Part shown: piece by piece, positions 15,977 to 24,719 of the stretch | Position numbering within the stretch: the stretch's first letter is position 1 | How the letters are laid out: each line of letters starts with the position of its first letter | Origin: a bacterium | GTDB lineage: Bacteria; Patescibacteriota; Minisyncoccia; UBA6257; 2-01-FULL-56-20 | Direction of reading: 5' to 3' | Assembly: GCA_027310625.1 (NCBI GenBank) | Contig: DAIDAM010000008.1 | Coordinates: 1-49,278, forward strand | Length of the DNA stretch: 49,278 nucleotides | Notes under the pieces: model-generated | What the model saw: only the letters and a program-made list of their open reading frames with translations | Told to the model about the DNA's origin: nothing | The model's database searches: none | Position numbers and translations under genes: made by a program

Positions 15977-16471
15977 GTGAAAAAGCCCAGGAAAGTTTCC
16001 AAAGCAAAAAATAAGAAGAAAAAAATCGTCGCTGTCAGCGGCGGTTTCGACCCGCTTCATGTCGGCCACATCCGCCTTTTCCGAAGAGCGAAAAAACTCG
16101 GCGACGAGCTGGTCGTGATTTTGAACAACGACAACTGGCTCAAAAAGAAAAAGGGTTATATTTTTATGCCGCAGGAGGAAAGACGGGAATTGATAGAAGC
16201 GATTGACGGGGTTGATAGAGTAATTTTGACAAGCCATCCGGAAAATCCCGAGGATATGAGCGTTTGCGCCGAGCTTGCCGAAGTAGAGCCGCATATATTC
16301 GCCAACGGCGGAGACAGAAAACCGGACGGCGACCCCGTTCCCGAAGTTGAATTATGCGGCGAGCTCGGCATCGAACTCGTTTACAATGTCGGCAACGGCG
16401 GAAAGGTGCAGTCCAGCTCATGGCTTTTGAACAAATTTTTGGAAGAAAAATCTAACGGAGCGAGTCAATAG
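15977..16471 (+). CDS. cytidylyltransferase-like protein (RfaE C-terminal/TagD type)
   Basis: This 164-residue single-domain nucleotidyltransferase has VSGGFDPLHVGHIRLF near residue 20, where HxGH binds the nucleotide, then LVVILNNDNWLKKKKG, EERRELIEAIDGVD, and a final VQSSSWLLNKFL whose Ser-Ser motif matches the ISSS/T signature. Family members transfer CMP or AMP to a phosphorylated alcohol or sugar (glycerol 3-phosphate, heptose 1-phosphate and others). The heptose genes nearby make an RfaE-like role possible, but the pathway here already has a guanylyltransferase. The start is GTG at 15977, followed by a very lysine-rich stretch. Its end overlaps the convergent epimerase gene by 20 bases. 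Confidence 0.75.
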   Translation: MKKPRKVSKAKNKKKKIVAVSGGFDPLHVGHIRLFRRAKKLGDELVVILNNDNWLKKKKGYIFMPQEERRELIEAIDGVDRVILTSHPENPEDMSVCAELAEVEPHIFANGGDRKPDGDPVPEVELCGELGIELVYNVGNGGKVQSSSWLLNKFLEEKSNGASQ

Positions 16472-17366
16472 TTTTTCCGATTCCTTCCTCCAGTTTTATT
16501 TTGGGGCGCCAGCCGAGAATTTTTTTCGCGCGCCCGCTGTCGAGCGCAATCTGATAGACCTCACCCCTTCTAAATGGTGCGTAAACCGGCTTCTTGCGGA
16601 AATTCAGTTCTTTAGCGATGATTTCGAAAATTTTCTTGTCGCTGACTTTTTTGCCCCAACCCAAATTCAGAACTTCATTTTTCCCGTGGCGGAGGGCAAT
16701 GTTGTTTGCTCGCACAACATCGTCTATATGGACGTAATCGCGCGCTTTCGCGCCGTCGCCGAAAATCGTCGGGCGGATACCGCGCTTCATCAGTTTTGTG
16801 AAAATCGGAACGATATGGCTGACATCCCTCGGCCCGTAGATATTCGGGTAGCGGAAAACGAGATATCTGAATCCGGAGGATTCGGAGTAAAATTTTATCG
16901 CCCCTTCTCCGAGCAGTTTGGAAAGTCCGTACGGAGACAGAGGAACCGGGGCGGCGTTTTCATCTGCGGGAATTTTTTTCGGCTGCCCGTAAAGCGTTCC
17001 TCCACTGGAAGCAAATATGAATTTTTTCCTCGGCGATTTCCGACAGTATTTTCCGAAGAGAAGAAGAAGGTTGACCGTGCCCATAACATTGGTTTCGTGG
17101 GTCAACGTCTGGTTGTCGATGGATGACATCACTAAAGAAACGGCCGCGTGATGATTCACTATTGTCGGCCTCTCGCGCTTGAAAATTCTTTCCATCTCCG
17201 AAAAATTTCTGATATCGGATTTGTAAAATTTCGCTCGATGATTCAGATTTTTTCTGAAGCCGGTGGAAAGATTGTCAACCACGACGACTTTGTGCCCGGC
17301 TTTAACGTAAGCATCGACAATATGCGAAGCTACGAATCCCGCGCCGCCGGTGACCAAAATTTTCAT
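16452..17366 (-). CDS. NAD-dependent nucleotide-sugar epimerase (GalE-like SDR)
   Basis: This 304-residue extended SDR has MKILVTGGAGFVASHIVDAY (the last glycine of the GxxGxxG motif replaced by Ala), VVVDNLSTG that reads the adenine-ribose, the catalytic SSGGTLYG region and YGLSK near residue 146. The order matches UDP-glucose/UDP-GlcNAc 4-epimerases. Exact substrate is unknown. It is the last gene of a five-gene reverse-strand operon, 23 bases after the second epimerase. Confidence 0.85.
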   Translation of the reverse strand: MKILVTGGAGFVASHIVDAYVKAGHKVVVVDNLSTGFRKNLNHRAKFYKSDIRNFSEMERIFKRERPTIVNHHAAVSLVMSSIDNQTLTHETNVMGTVNLLLLFGKYCRKSPRKKFIFASSGGTLYGQPKKIPADENAAPVPLSPYGLSKLLGEGAIKFYSESSGFRYLVFRYPNIYGPRDVSHIVPIFTKLMKRGIRPTIFGDGAKARDYVHIDDVVRANNIALRHGKNEVLNLGWGKKVSDKKIFEIIAKELNFRKKPVYAPFRRGEVYQIALDSGRAKKILGWRPKIKLEEGIGKTIDSLR

Positions 17367-17389
17367 TCCTTTAAATTATTACTTTTTGT

Positions 17390-18361
17390 TTATTTTCGGG
17401 CAAGCAATGCGTCCGCAGGAGAAAAGCGATAGTCGAAGCCGACGGATTTTATTTTCGAGCCGTTCACGTTTATCGGATAAATCAAGCCGTTCGCGGAATC
17501 GGGATGCGTCGGGATTTTGCCGAGCGTTAAATTCCAAGCGAGCCAGAACAGTGGACGGACAAGCGATTTCGGGATTTTGATAACGATTTTGCCGAGGAGT
17601 TTTGCCATATCGCGCGCCGTAAGAAACGACGGCGGAGCGACGTTGTAAATTTCTTTTTTCCCTTTCTTGACGGGCGAGTTCAGGATCTTGATTATTGCTT
17701 CTGTCACGTCTTCTTCGTGCACGAACTGCCGCGCCCACAAGGGGTCCGCTTCTATCACGAAAGGCAAAAGTTTTCTTATGAATGAAACCAAGCTTATTGA
17801 TTTGCTCCCAAGGTTTTGCCCGATCGGCCCAGTGACGCTCCCGAGCCGGAGAACGATGGTTTCCGTCTCGGGACGCAACGCCGAAATCGTTTCAAAGAGA
17901 ATTTTTTCAACTTCTTTTTTCTGGAGTCCGTAAGGAGATTTATTTTCCTTGAGCGGCGAGGTTTCTTTCAAAAGCGACCCAATGTTTTCGGGAAACGCTC
18001 CGTAGGCAGCGACGCTTGAAGAATATATCAACTTCGGGATTTTGTTTTTGAAAGTGAAATCGAAGACGTTTCCGCAATTCGCAAAATTTTCTTCGGCCGT
18101 TTGGCGAATTTTTCCGTAAGGACTTCTTATTTTGAACGCGAGGTGAACGACGGCGTCAAGCTGGCCGTGTTCAAGCGCTTTTTTCTCCCAGCCGTGTTCG
18201 GCAAGATTGTGTTTTATCCAGAAAAGTTTGGAACTTTTTATATCATCCGGTTGCGGGAGAAGATCTATTCCGACCACTTTCTCGATTTTCTTTTCTTGAA
18301 GAAGTTTTTGGAGAAGTACGCGCGCTATGTAACCGGCGCTTCCGGTAAGCAATATCCTCAT
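17390..18361 (-). CDS. NAD-dependent epimerase/dehydratase
   Basis: This 323-residue extended SDR starts MRILLTGSAGYIARVLLQKL, with VVGIDLLPQ after the second strand, the catalytic Ser region YSSSVAAYGAFPE and the YGLQK Tyr-Lys pair near residue 145. Relatives act on nucleotide sugars or lipid-linked sugars. An epimerase acting after the WbaP-type transferase is one possibility because the gene starts 9 bases after it. It lies between that transferase and the GalE-like gene in one operon. Confidence 0.82.
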   Translation of the reverse strand: MRILLTGSAGYIARVLLQKLLQEKKIEKVVGIDLLPQPDDIKSSKLFWIKHNLAEHGWEKKALEHGQLDAVVHLAFKIRSPYGKIRQTAEENFANCGNVFDFTFKNKIPKLIYSSSVAAYGAFPENIGSLLKETSPLKENKSPYGLQKKEVEKILFETISALRPETETIVLRLGSVTGPIGQNLGSKSISLVSFIRKLLPFVIEADPLWARQFVHEEDVTEAIIKILNSPVKKGKKEIYNVAPPSFLTARDMAKLLGKIVIKIPKSLVRPLFWLAWNLTLGKIPTHPDSANGLIYPINVNGSKIKSVGFDYRFSPADALLARK

Positions 18362-18370
18362 GATTTTATT

Positions 18371-19690
18371 TTATCTTCCCTGCGCGGTGAACAAAACTTT
18401 AATCGTTTTCACGATGATTACAATGTCCAAGGCGACCGACCTGTTTTTTATGTAGTAAAGGTCGTAGGCAAGGCGTTCCCTCGTTTGCTCGAGCGAAGCG
18501 GTAATCGGATATTTCACCTGCGCCCATCCCGTTACGCCGGGGCGGACCAAAGTTCTTATCGAGTAGTGAGGAATGCTTTTTTCAAGGTTTTCGTAAAAGT
18601 CCACGAAGTCGGGACGCGGCCCCACGAAAGAAACGTCGCCTTTGATGATGTTGATGAGCTGGGGCAGTTCGTCAATGTGAGTTCTTCTCAAAAATTTCCC
18701 TACGCGCGTGATTCTTCTATCGTTTTCCTCCGGCCATTTGTGCGCCTCGTTTATTTTCATCGTCCTGAACTTGTATATCGTGAATTTTTCCCTGTTTCTG
18801 CCGACGCGGGTTTGCTTGTAAATCGCCGGTCCGGGCGACGATATTTTTACCAGAGCGGCTGCAATGATTTCAATCGGCAAAAGCGCGATGCCGATGATTA
18901 TGGCCAATGCCAGCTCAATTCCGCGTTTCAAGTTGTCGTAAAACTTTTCTTTTTCAACTATCTCGTCCAAGAACCATTCTTCATTCACCTCGTCCAGCGG
19001 AACTTTTTGAAAAATTGTTTCGTAAAATGTCGGTAAGTCCGTGACGTCAACGCCGAGAGTCAGAAGGCCGTAAAAAATCTTTGCGGCATCTGTTTCGTTT
19101 TTGAAGCGCCGCGGAATGACTATCAAATCTATTCCGTTTTCCCTGACAAATTTTTCCCAATTACTCGCTCTTTTTAGCGAAGACGATTTTTCGTTTTCTC
19201 TGACAAAGATGCTTATTTCATAACCGAGTCGGGGATTTTTTCCGACGAAGTCGTAGATTTCTTCGGCGGCGCGGCTGGAACCGATTAGCGCCACTCTTGT
19301 TTTGGGATAAAATCCTGCAGTCAGTTTGTTGAAAGAGCTGCGCCAGGTTGCTTCAAGAATCGCGAAGACAATCGTAAATATGAGAAGATTCGTTTTGGGA
19401 GTTATTCCGAAATAGGGTACGAAGTAGAAAAAGAGCGTTGAGATGACCGCGCTCACGGCGATGGCGAGCGAAAGCGTTTTCAGGAAATCAATGTTGTTCC
19501 GCAGGCGCCTCGGGTCGTAGAGTCCGGAGACGTAAAAGACAATTAACCAAAGAACAAAAAGCGCGCTGAACGGCGCGAGGTGGGCGTCGGTGAATTTGCC
19601 GAAGTTCGAACCGTAGCGGAGAACGAGCGTGAGAAGAAGACCTAAATAAAGAACGGCCAAATCACCTATTAAAAGCAGTGTTGTTTGCAT
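18371..19690 (-). CDS. undecaprenyl-phosphate sugar phosphotransferase (WbaP/WcaJ-like initiating transferase)
   Basis: This 439-residue protein has four N-terminal transmembrane helices, a central Rossmann-like domain (ALIGSSRAAEEIYDFV near residue 130), a re-entrant membrane helix near residue 250 and the C-terminal phosphoglycosyltransferase domain. The domain contains SSPGPAIYKQTRVGRN, YKFRTMKINEA, HIDELPQLINIIKGDVSFVG, PRPDF and RPGVTGWAQV. These are the polyprenyl-phosphate hexose-1-phosphate transferase signatures, with the catalytic Asp-Glu in DELPQ. It starts glycan assembly on the inner membrane face by loading a sugar-1-phosphate onto undecaprenyl phosphate. The gene lies in the middle of the reverse-strand operon. 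Confidence 0.92.
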   Translation of the reverse strand: MQTTLLLIGDLAVLYLGLLLTLVLRYGSNFGKFTDAHLAPFSALFVLWLIVFYVSGLYDPRRLRNNIDFLKTLSLAIAVSAVISTLFFYFVPYFGITPKTNLLIFTIVFAILEATWRSSFNKLTAGFYPKTRVALIGSSRAAEEIYDFVGKNPRLGYEISIFVRENEKSSSLKRASNWEKFVRENGIDLIVIPRRFKNETDAAKIFYGLLTLGVDVTDLPTFYETIFQKVPLDEVNEEWFLDEIVEKEKFYDNLKRGIELALAIIIGIALLPIEIIAAALVKISSPGPAIYKQTRVGRNREKFTIYKFRTMKINEAHKWPEENDRRITRVGKFLRRTHIDELPQLINIIKGDVSFVGPRPDFVDFYENLEKSIPHYSIRTLVRPGVTGWAQVKYPITASLEQTRERLAYDLYYIKNRSVALDIVIIVKTIKVLFTAQGR

Positions 19691-19698
19691 TTGAGCAA

Positions 19699-20442
19699 TC
19701 AGTTGTTTCTCAAGTCGGAATGTTCTTTCGTGAGCGATTTTTTGAAATAGCTCACCGAAAGGAAATTCGCCGCGTAGCGCGCGCCGGTTTTCACAACCCC
19801 TTCTTCCATCAACCGCCTCCCCGAAGCGTAAATCGGCAGTGAAAAACTGAATTTCACGTCGCCGACGCCGTTCAAACGTCTGGCGATATCCGTGTCTTCG
19901 CCATAAAACTCGATGGATGTGTCGAACCCCCCTATTTTTTCGAGTGCTGAGCGCCTGACGATAAAATTTCCTCCCTGAACCATGGAACCGATTCTCAAAA
20001 CATGCTTGTTTATCAGATAGATCAGAAAACCAAACCCGTAGAACGCTCTTGTGAGCGCCCTCGTAAAAACAGGCGCGTCATAATAGTGGTGCGGGCCGCT
20101 CAGGCAAATAAGTTCGCGATTCTCGGAAAATTCGTCGACGACTTTTTTCAACCATCCTTCGGGAAGAACGACGTCGGCGTCCACGTTCGCTATCAATTCT
20201 CCTCTGGATTTCACGAATCCCGCCTGCCTCGCGCGCGTGAGCCCTTTCCGCGGTTCGTTGACGACTTTAACGCCGCCGTATTTTCTCGCGACTTCGGGAG
20301 TTTTGTCGGTGGAAGCGTTGTTGACGACGATAATTTCGCAGGCAATCCCTTCGTTGCGCGCCACTTCGTTCAAAACCGATTGCAGGCAAAGGGGAAGCGT
20401 TTTTTCTTCGTTATACGCCGGTATGACAAAGCTTAATCTCAT
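19699..20442 (-). CDS. family 2 glycosyltransferase
   Basis: This 247-residue GT-A enzyme has LSFVIPAYNEEKTLPLCLQS at the N-terminus, VNNASTDKTPEVA, the metal-binding NVDADVVLPEG near residue 90, and the later MVQGGNFIVRRSALEKIGGF and EDTDIARRL blocks that mark the acceptor site and catalytic base. It lacks a clear membrane anchor. It sits nine bases upstream of the WbaP-type transferase gene, so it may add an early sugar to the lipid-linked primer. That order of action is inference. Confidence 0.87.
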   Translation of the reverse strand: MRLSFVIPAYNEEKTLPLCLQSVLNEVARNEGIACEIIVVNNASTDKTPEVARKYGGVKVVNEPRKGLTRARQAGFVKSRGELIANVDADVVLPEGWLKKVVDEFSENRELICLSGPHHYYDAPVFTRALTRAFYGFGFLIYLINKHVLRIGSMVQGGNFIVRRSALEKIGGFDTSIEFYGEDTDIARRLNGVGDVKFSFSLPIYASGRRLMEEGVVKTGARYAANFLSVSYFKKSLTKEHSDLRNN

Positions 20443-20474
20443 GGAGCAATCGCGAACAACGCCAATTTTTATTA

Positions 20475-20498
20475 AATAACGCGAACATTCGCGTTATT
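20475..20498. repeat. AATAACGCGAA hairpin between GT4 and GT2 genes
   Basis: AATAACGCGAA, two central bases, then TTCGCGTTATT form a perfect 11-bp stem in the 76-base gap of the reverse-strand operon. On that strand the stem is followed by an AT-rich run. It could attenuate transcription or be another palindromic repeat. Confidence 0.6.
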
Positions 20499-20518
20499 CT
20501 TTATCATAATTCGCATTA

Positions 20519-21712
20519 TTAGCGATTATTTCTATTGTACTCCTTAATCACTTTTTCGTAAATTTTTTCCCATTCTATTGAGATACTTTCGGAACTGAAA
20601 TTCACGGCGAATTTCCTCGCGCCTTCGCCAAGTTTTTTTCTCGTTTCGGAATTTTTGAAAAGGAAAATTATTTTTTCCGCGAGTTCTTCGTGGTCGCCGG
20701 GCTCGACGAGAATCCCGTTTTTCTTGTTGACATACTCCGGCAACGCTCTTGCTTTCACAGCCACGATTGGTAGGCCTGAGGCCATCGCCTGCATCATTAC
20801 CATACTCTGCGTGTCGGATGTGCTCGTGATCGCGAAGACCGAGGAAGCATTGTACGCTTCGCAGAGTGTCGGTTTTTCCAAAAATCCCAAAAATTTCACC
20901 GAATCGCCGACGCCCGATTTTTTCGCCAATGATTTCAATTCTCCTTCAGCGCTTCCGTGGCCGGCGATGGCCAGTTCCGCTTTCGGAAATTCTTTTTTCA
21001 CCAGCGGCATCGCTTTCACTATTACGTCCACGTTTCTTTCCGGTGAAAGTCGTCCGGCGTGGATTATCGTGTAATCGGAAAAACCGAATTTTTTCCGGAG
21101 CCAGTTTTTGTTCGGAAGCGGGGCGAATGTTTGAACGTCAATCGGGTTGGAAATCACGTGCGATTCTACGCACAATCCGCAAAAATTCATTTCGTCAATA
21201 ACCGAGCGCGACGGCGCCGTCACCAAATCGCACTTGTTGTAGTACCAGTTAACGTAGGCGATTACTTTCTTTTTCGCCCATTCGTTTTTCAGCGGACCGT
21301 ATCTTACATACTCTTCTATCGCCGTGTGGTTTGTGCCGATGAGCGGTTTTCCGAGAATTTTTGCTGATATGAGCGCGTCAAGACCGGCGCCGAAAAAAAG
21401 CTGGGTGTGGATGACATCGGGGTTGAACTTGCGGATGTTGAACAAAACCAGCGGATTGGGGACAACGACTCGCCCCTGTCCCGTTCCGGTCGAATACGGA
21501 ATCGACGGAAGACGAACTATTTCTATATTTTTACCGAGCTTCACCTCCTCTTTTTTTAGACCGACCCTTGCATAATTTTTTCGGGAATAACGCGGCACGT
21601 AAAATTTTATTTCGTGTCCGCGTTCGTCGAGTTCTTTTGCAAGCGATATTATTGAATCCGAAATTCCCGAAATCTCCGGATGAAAAACGTCTGAGAAAAT
21701 CGCTATTTTCAT
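20519..21712 (-). CDS. family 4 glycosyltransferase (GT-B fold)
   Basis: This 397-residue GT-B protein has an N-terminal domain starting MKIAIFSDVFHPEISGISDS and a C-terminal domain with IIHAGRLSPERNVDVIVKA near residue 210 and the donor-binding stretch beginning AYNASSVFAITSTSDTQSMV, followed by MQAMASGLPIVAV. The latter has Thr-Ser-Asp-Thr-Gln where the usual EXXXXXXXE pattern begins, so the first Glu is replaced. GT4 enzymes related to PimB and mannosyltransferases look like this. It is the first gene of the reverse-strand operon. Its ATG is 18 bases from the divergent hydrolase ATG. Confidence 0.88.
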   Translation of the reverse strand: MKIAIFSDVFHPEISGISDSIISLAKELDERGHEIKFYVPRYSRKNYARVGLKKEEVKLGKNIEIVRLPSIPYSTGTGQGRVVVPNPLVLFNIRKFNPDVIHTQLFFGAGLDALISAKILGKPLIGTNHTAIEEYVRYGPLKNEWAKKKVIAYVNWYYNKCDLVTAPSRSVIDEMNFCGLCVESHVISNPIDVQTFAPLPNKNWLRKKFGFSDYTIIHAGRLSPERNVDVIVKAMPLVKKEFPKAELAIAGHGSAEGELKSLAKKSGVGDSVKFLGFLEKPTLCEAYNASSVFAITSTSDTQSMVMMQAMASGLPIVAVKARALPEYVNKKNGILVEPGDHEELAEKIIFLFKNSETRKKLGEGARKFAVNFSSESISIEWEKIYEKVIKEYNRNNR

Positions 21713-21730
21713 AAGTATATATTACAGTTA
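21713..21730. promoter_or_regulatory. 18-base divergent start region with shared -10 sequence
   Basis: The two ATGs face outward across 18 bases. TATATT (21718-21723) is seven bases from the forward ATG, and on the reverse strand TAATAT (21719-21724) is six bases from that ATG. Both mRNAs can only be leaderless or nearly so. The -35 boxes are weak and would lie in the opposing genes. Confidence 0.5.
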
Positions 21731-22645
21731 ATGCTAATGGAAAAACTTAGGTTTGAAAACGAAGAGCGAAAACTGCAGCTTAGGGAAAAAGTGGAGAAAT
21801 TCAATGTTGCCGGAGGAATAGCGAGGGTTGTAGAAATTGAACCAAGCAAACCAAAAACGGAAATTCCTGTTTTTTTCGCGCCTGCGTGGTCATGTTCCAC
21901 AGAGGTTTACAGGCCGGCCCTAGAAGAACTAGCGCAACAAAAGCGTAGGATTATCTCAATTGACCATCCGCGCGTGGGCGGCGATTTAAGCTCGGCTCCG
22001 GAGGGAGCTGTAGATAAATATCCCCAAGAAATACTGAGAAGAGCATTGAATATCATTGAAACGATCGATAAAAAGAAAATAGAAAAAGTAGACGCGATTG
22101 CGCATTCCATTGCCGCTGTAGATACAGTTATTGCCGCGATGCTTCGTCCCGAGAAGTTTCGCAATATCGTTTTTTTCGGGGCAGCCGGGTTAATCGGCAA
22201 AGATACATTCCCGAGATTACTTAAAGGTTTCGTTGGACAAATTAAGAGGGCGGAGACAATGAAAGAAATACCAATTACTGAAACAGAGAAAAAAGTAGTC
22301 GCCAAGGCGGCGACGGAGGCGTTGAAATACTTTGTTAAAAATCCAATCCGCGCCCTTAGAGAAGCCGTGGCTTTAACGAAAGATGAAAGCCAAATCGCAG
22401 AAATGATGCGATATCTCCATAATGAGAAAGGCATCGGCATTGTCGTTATGCATGCCGTTGACGACCCGGTGTTTCCTATGAACCGAATACAAAAAATGGT
22501 GAAAGCCGATATGATTGACGGATTTCTGTCTGTTCGCGGCGGTCACGGCGAAATAGGTAACCATCCGGAACTTTACGTAACGGCAGCAGACCAGATGTTG
22601 ACGGCAATGGAGGAAAAAAGTAACAAAAAAGAAGTCGTGAAATAA
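21731..22645 (+). CDS. alpha/beta hydrolase
   Basis: This 304-residue protein has a likely catalytic triad: Ser in the nucleophile elbow VDAIAHSIAAVDTV near residue 135, Asp in HAVDDPVFPMNR near residue 245 and His in RGGHGEIGNHPELY near residue 267. The elbow reads A-H-S-I-A instead of the usual G-x-S-x-G, which is seen in some alpha/beta hydrolases but less common. The FAPAWSCSTEVYRPALEEL region near residue 57 fits the oxyanion-hole strand. No signal peptide is present, so it is cytoplasmic. The substrate is unknown. An alternative ATG lies two codons downstream. Confidence 0.75.
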   Translation: MLMEKLRFENEERKLQLREKVEKFNVAGGIARVVEIEPSKPKTEIPVFFAPAWSCSTEVYRPALEELAQQKRRIISIDHPRVGGDLSSAPEGAVDKYPQEILRRALNIIETIDKKKIEKVDAIAHSIAAVDTVIAAMLRPEKFRNIVFFGAAGLIGKDTFPRLLKGFVGQIKRAETMKEIPITETEKKVVAKAATEALKYFVKNPIRALREAVALTKDESQIAEMMRYLHNEKGIGIVVMHAVDDPVFPMNRIQKMVKADMIDGFLSVRGGHGEIGNHPELYVTAADQMLTAMEEKSNKKEVVK

Positions 22646-22680
22646 CTCCGCCACGCCAACGTTCCATTGCAGACCAGACA

Positions 22681-22709
22681 TTGACATTTTTTAGATTTTA
22701 GTGTACTAT
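22681..22709 (+). promoter_or_regulatory. sigma70-type promoter of small membrane protein gene
   Basis: TTGACA (22681-22686), 17 bases, TACTAT (22704-22709). About 25 bases of leader with GGAG precede the ATG at 22741. Confidence 0.7.
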
Positions 22710-22740
22710 TGCAACGGTAGTTTAACGTGGAGATTGAAAA

Positions 22741-23109
22741 ATGAACCGCATCCATCGCTTTTTCGCGCCCTATACCTCACAGACGATGCCCATCAGCTTC
22801 CAGATGAAGGAAGCAATGTACCCCGTCGTCTTGACAGTTCTGTTGTCGGGGGTAAGCATGACGCCGCTGTTCTATGTGGGGTACTGGGCTGTCGGCCTGC
22901 TGTTGACTGCGGTCATGTGCATCGTGCTCCGCAGCATCTACAGCGGCTTGATGTATCTGCTCTCCGAGCCGACCGAAGAAGGCAATAGGTATATCGGTCC
23001 AAGTGTTCACGGCTTGGCGGAAATGTTCTCGCTTTTGCTTGGATTGGTCGCTGCTGCCGCCGGCTTTTGGAGTGCTGCGTATATCGCTGGATGGCCGCCG
23101 ATCAACTGA
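22741..23109 (+). CDS. small membrane protein of unknown function
   Basis: I do not recognise this 122-residue protein. It has a hydrophilic N-terminus (MNRIHRFFAPYTSQTMPISF), two adjoining hydrophobic helices between about residues 28 and 66 (including YPVVLTVLLSGVSMTPLFYV), a polar loop with SEPTEEGNRYIG, and a third helix near the C-terminus (FSLLLGLVAAAAGFWSAAYI). It is probably an inner-membrane protein with three helices. GGAG lies nine bases before the ATG, a strong promoter precedes it and a terminator follows, so it is a single-gene unit. Confidence 0.65.
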   Translation: MNRIHRFFAPYTSQTMPISFQMKEAMYPVVLTVLLSGVSMTPLFYVGYWAVGLLLTAVMCIVLRSIYSGLMYLLSEPTEEGNRYIGPSVHGLAEMFSLLLGLVAAAAGFWSAAYIAGWPPIN

Positions 23110-23130
23110 CGCCGCTCACAATCAGGTTCC

Positions 23131-23200
23131 GGGCGATTACCTAAAAATATCGCCCATAAACAAAAGGTGTGATTCAAGAGAATAACGCCTTTTGTTTTTT
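23131..23200 (+). terminator. terminator after small membrane protein gene
   Basis: A first hairpin GGGCGAT/ATCGCCC (23131-23155) is followed by ACAAAAGGTGT / AACGCCTTTTGT with one G-U pair and a run of seven T residues ending near 23200. Confidence 0.75.
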
Positions 23201-23226
23201 TATCACTATAATATCGGAATAATAAT

Positions 23227-23940
23227 TTATGTTTTTTCCAATTTCTCCGATATTTTTTCAGTTACCTTTTTGTAAGCGTAATAAATTCCGACAACGATAA
23301 TCAGTCCGATGATCAAGATATACTCGGCGTTTTTGATGTAGCGTGATATAGAATCATAAATTTGTCCGAAGTAGTATCCGATAGCGATGAAAATCACCGC
23401 TCTTATCAAGGCGACTATGAAATTTATCAAAGTGAATTTTCTGACGGACATCCGCGTTGAGCCGACAAGCATCAGTCCGGGTACGGGGAGAATCGGGGCG
23501 AGTTTTATGGCGGTGAGCATTTTGCCCGGATGTTTGCGAACAAGATTTTCCCATTTTTTCGTTTTTTCTTCCGTCAGTCCGAAATAGCGTCCGTATCTTT
23601 CGGCGACCGCGATTCTCCCGAAATAGCCGATAGCGTAAAGAACCAAATCAATCAAAATCTCGCCGAAAACGGCTATCAGAAAAACGATTGTGACGTCGAA
23701 ATATCCGAGAGCCGCCGCGAAAGCCGCCGCCGAGATTATTATCGGTCCGAATGTAAATATTCCGACGAATGTCAGAAAATAACCTCCGGCGATGACCCAT
23801 TGAAGCGCTGCGGAAAAAGAAATTTCCTGCGGAAGATTGATTTTTTCTCCTCGGTAAAATTCAAAGTGAACCAACGCGGCTATGATGAGCGTTATTGTCG
23901 CGGCCAGGATGAGAATGTAAATTATCTTTCTTGCGCTCAT
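23227..23940 (-). CDS. DedA/SNARE-associated family membrane protein
   Basis: This 237-residue protein has about five hydrophobic segments. The DedA-type core includes FGPIIISAAAFAAALGYF, the acidic membrane residue in FGEILIDLVLYAIGYFGR, and the re-entrant motif KLAPILPVPGLMLVGSTRMS near residue 145. The motif F/KxxPxxPxPG is the family's signature. DedA proteins act as lipid carriers or flippases, including recycling of undecaprenyl phosphate, which would fit a glycan-making cell. It converges with the terminator of the small membrane protein and is divergent from the PAP2-like gene about 107 bases away. Confidence 0.8.
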   Translation of the reverse strand: MSARKIIYILILAATITLIIAALVHFEFYRGEKINLPQEISFSAALQWVIAGGYFLTFVGIFTFGPIIISAAAFAAALGYFDVTIVFLIAVFGEILIDLVLYAIGYFGRIAVAERYGRYFGLTEEKTKKWENLVRKHPGKMLTAIKLAPILPVPGLMLVGSTRMSVRKFTLINFIVALIRAVIFIAIGYYFGQIYDSISRYIKNAEYILIIGLIIVVGIYYAYKKVTEKISEKLEKT

Positions 23941-24009
23941 TGGTTAATGATACCAGTTTTCATGCGCGATGGTCCGCATCTGTGCATGGACAGCCGCCTG
24001 GTTTTGCGG

Positions 24010-24031
24010 GACGCAATCGCTTTGGTATAAT
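24010..24031 (+). promoter_or_regulatory. extended -10 promoter of PAP2-like gene
   Basis: TGG-TATAAT (24023-24031) is an extended -10 box. A weak TTGCGG lies 16 bases before TATAAT. The ATG is at 24048, so the leader is about ten bases. Confidence 0.6.
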
Positions 24032-24047
24032 TTACCGTGCTGACAAT

Positions 24048-24719
24048 ATGGCTAAAAAGATTGCCGATATCTTTCGCGAACACGCCGGCTTTTGGACGAA
24101 AGAAAGAAAAAAATCTCTTTATACGGGGATTTTGTTTTTGATTGCTTCTTTGATAGCCCAGTCCTTTGCCGGGCGATACTCCAGCAAAAGCGCGACCAAC
24201 ATCGTCGGCGATTTGTTTTTGGACAACCTGCCGACAATTGACCTCACCCGCATCCTCGTTGAGGGAGCTTTCCTGCTCGTCATTTTGGTAATTATTCTCC
24301 TTCTTCTGAAACCAAAATATATTCTTTTTTCACTTAAGGTCGTCGCGCTTTTCACGATAACAAGGGCGTTTTTCGTCACTCTGACGCACCTCGGCATTTA
24401 TCCCAACGAGATAACTCTCGGAGACAGCTTCCTCGACAAGGTCTACGTTCTTGTGGGTATGAAGGACGGATTCTTTTTCTCGGGACATACGGGGATGGCG
24501 TTTCTTCTGGCTCTGATTTTCTGGCGCGAGAAATTCTGGCGGTACTTTTTTATAGCATTGTCTATTGTTTTTGGCGCAACCGTTCTTTTGGCGCACGTGC
24601 ATTATTCTATAGACGTTTTCGCGGCTCCTTTCATAACTTACGCCATTTTCAAGCTCGCGGAGCAGGAACTTTTCAAAAAGGACTACGCGATAATGGCGGG
24701 GGACCTGCCGAGCACATAA
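24048..24719 (+). CDS. PAP2-like phosphatase (sphingomyelin-synthase-like PAP2_C)
   Basis: This 223-residue protein has about six transmembrane helices. The active-site histidines are in FFFSGHTGMAFLLALIFW near residue 143 and HVHYSIDVFAAPFITYAI near residue 184, the SGHT and HxxYxxD motifs of the PAP2_C branch. An Arg in FTITRAFFVTLTHLG near residue 106 would complete the site. Such enzymes hydrolyse or transfer lipid phosphates. Undecaprenyl diphosphate recycling is a possible role. I use ATG 24048, just after the -10 box at 24026-24031; the 39 upstream codons lie in the promoter region. Its last codons form the 5' arm of a hairpin. Confidence 0.78.
   Translation: MAKKIADIFREHAGFWTKERKKSLYTGILFLIASLIAQSFAGRYSSKSATNIVGDLFLDNLPTIDLTRILVEGAFLLVILVIILLLLKPKYILFSLKVVALFTITRAFFVTLTHLGIYPNEITLGDSFLDKVYVLVGMKDGFFFSGHTGMAFLLALIFWREKFWRYFFIALSIVFGATVLLAHVHYSIDVFAAPFITYAIFKLAEQELFKKDYAIMAGDLPST

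Noticed and set aside
22705-22721. 5' leader hairpin of the small membrane protein gene (ACTATTG-CAA-CGGTAGT)
   Set aside because: The stem includes the -10 box itself, so it would not be in the transcript.
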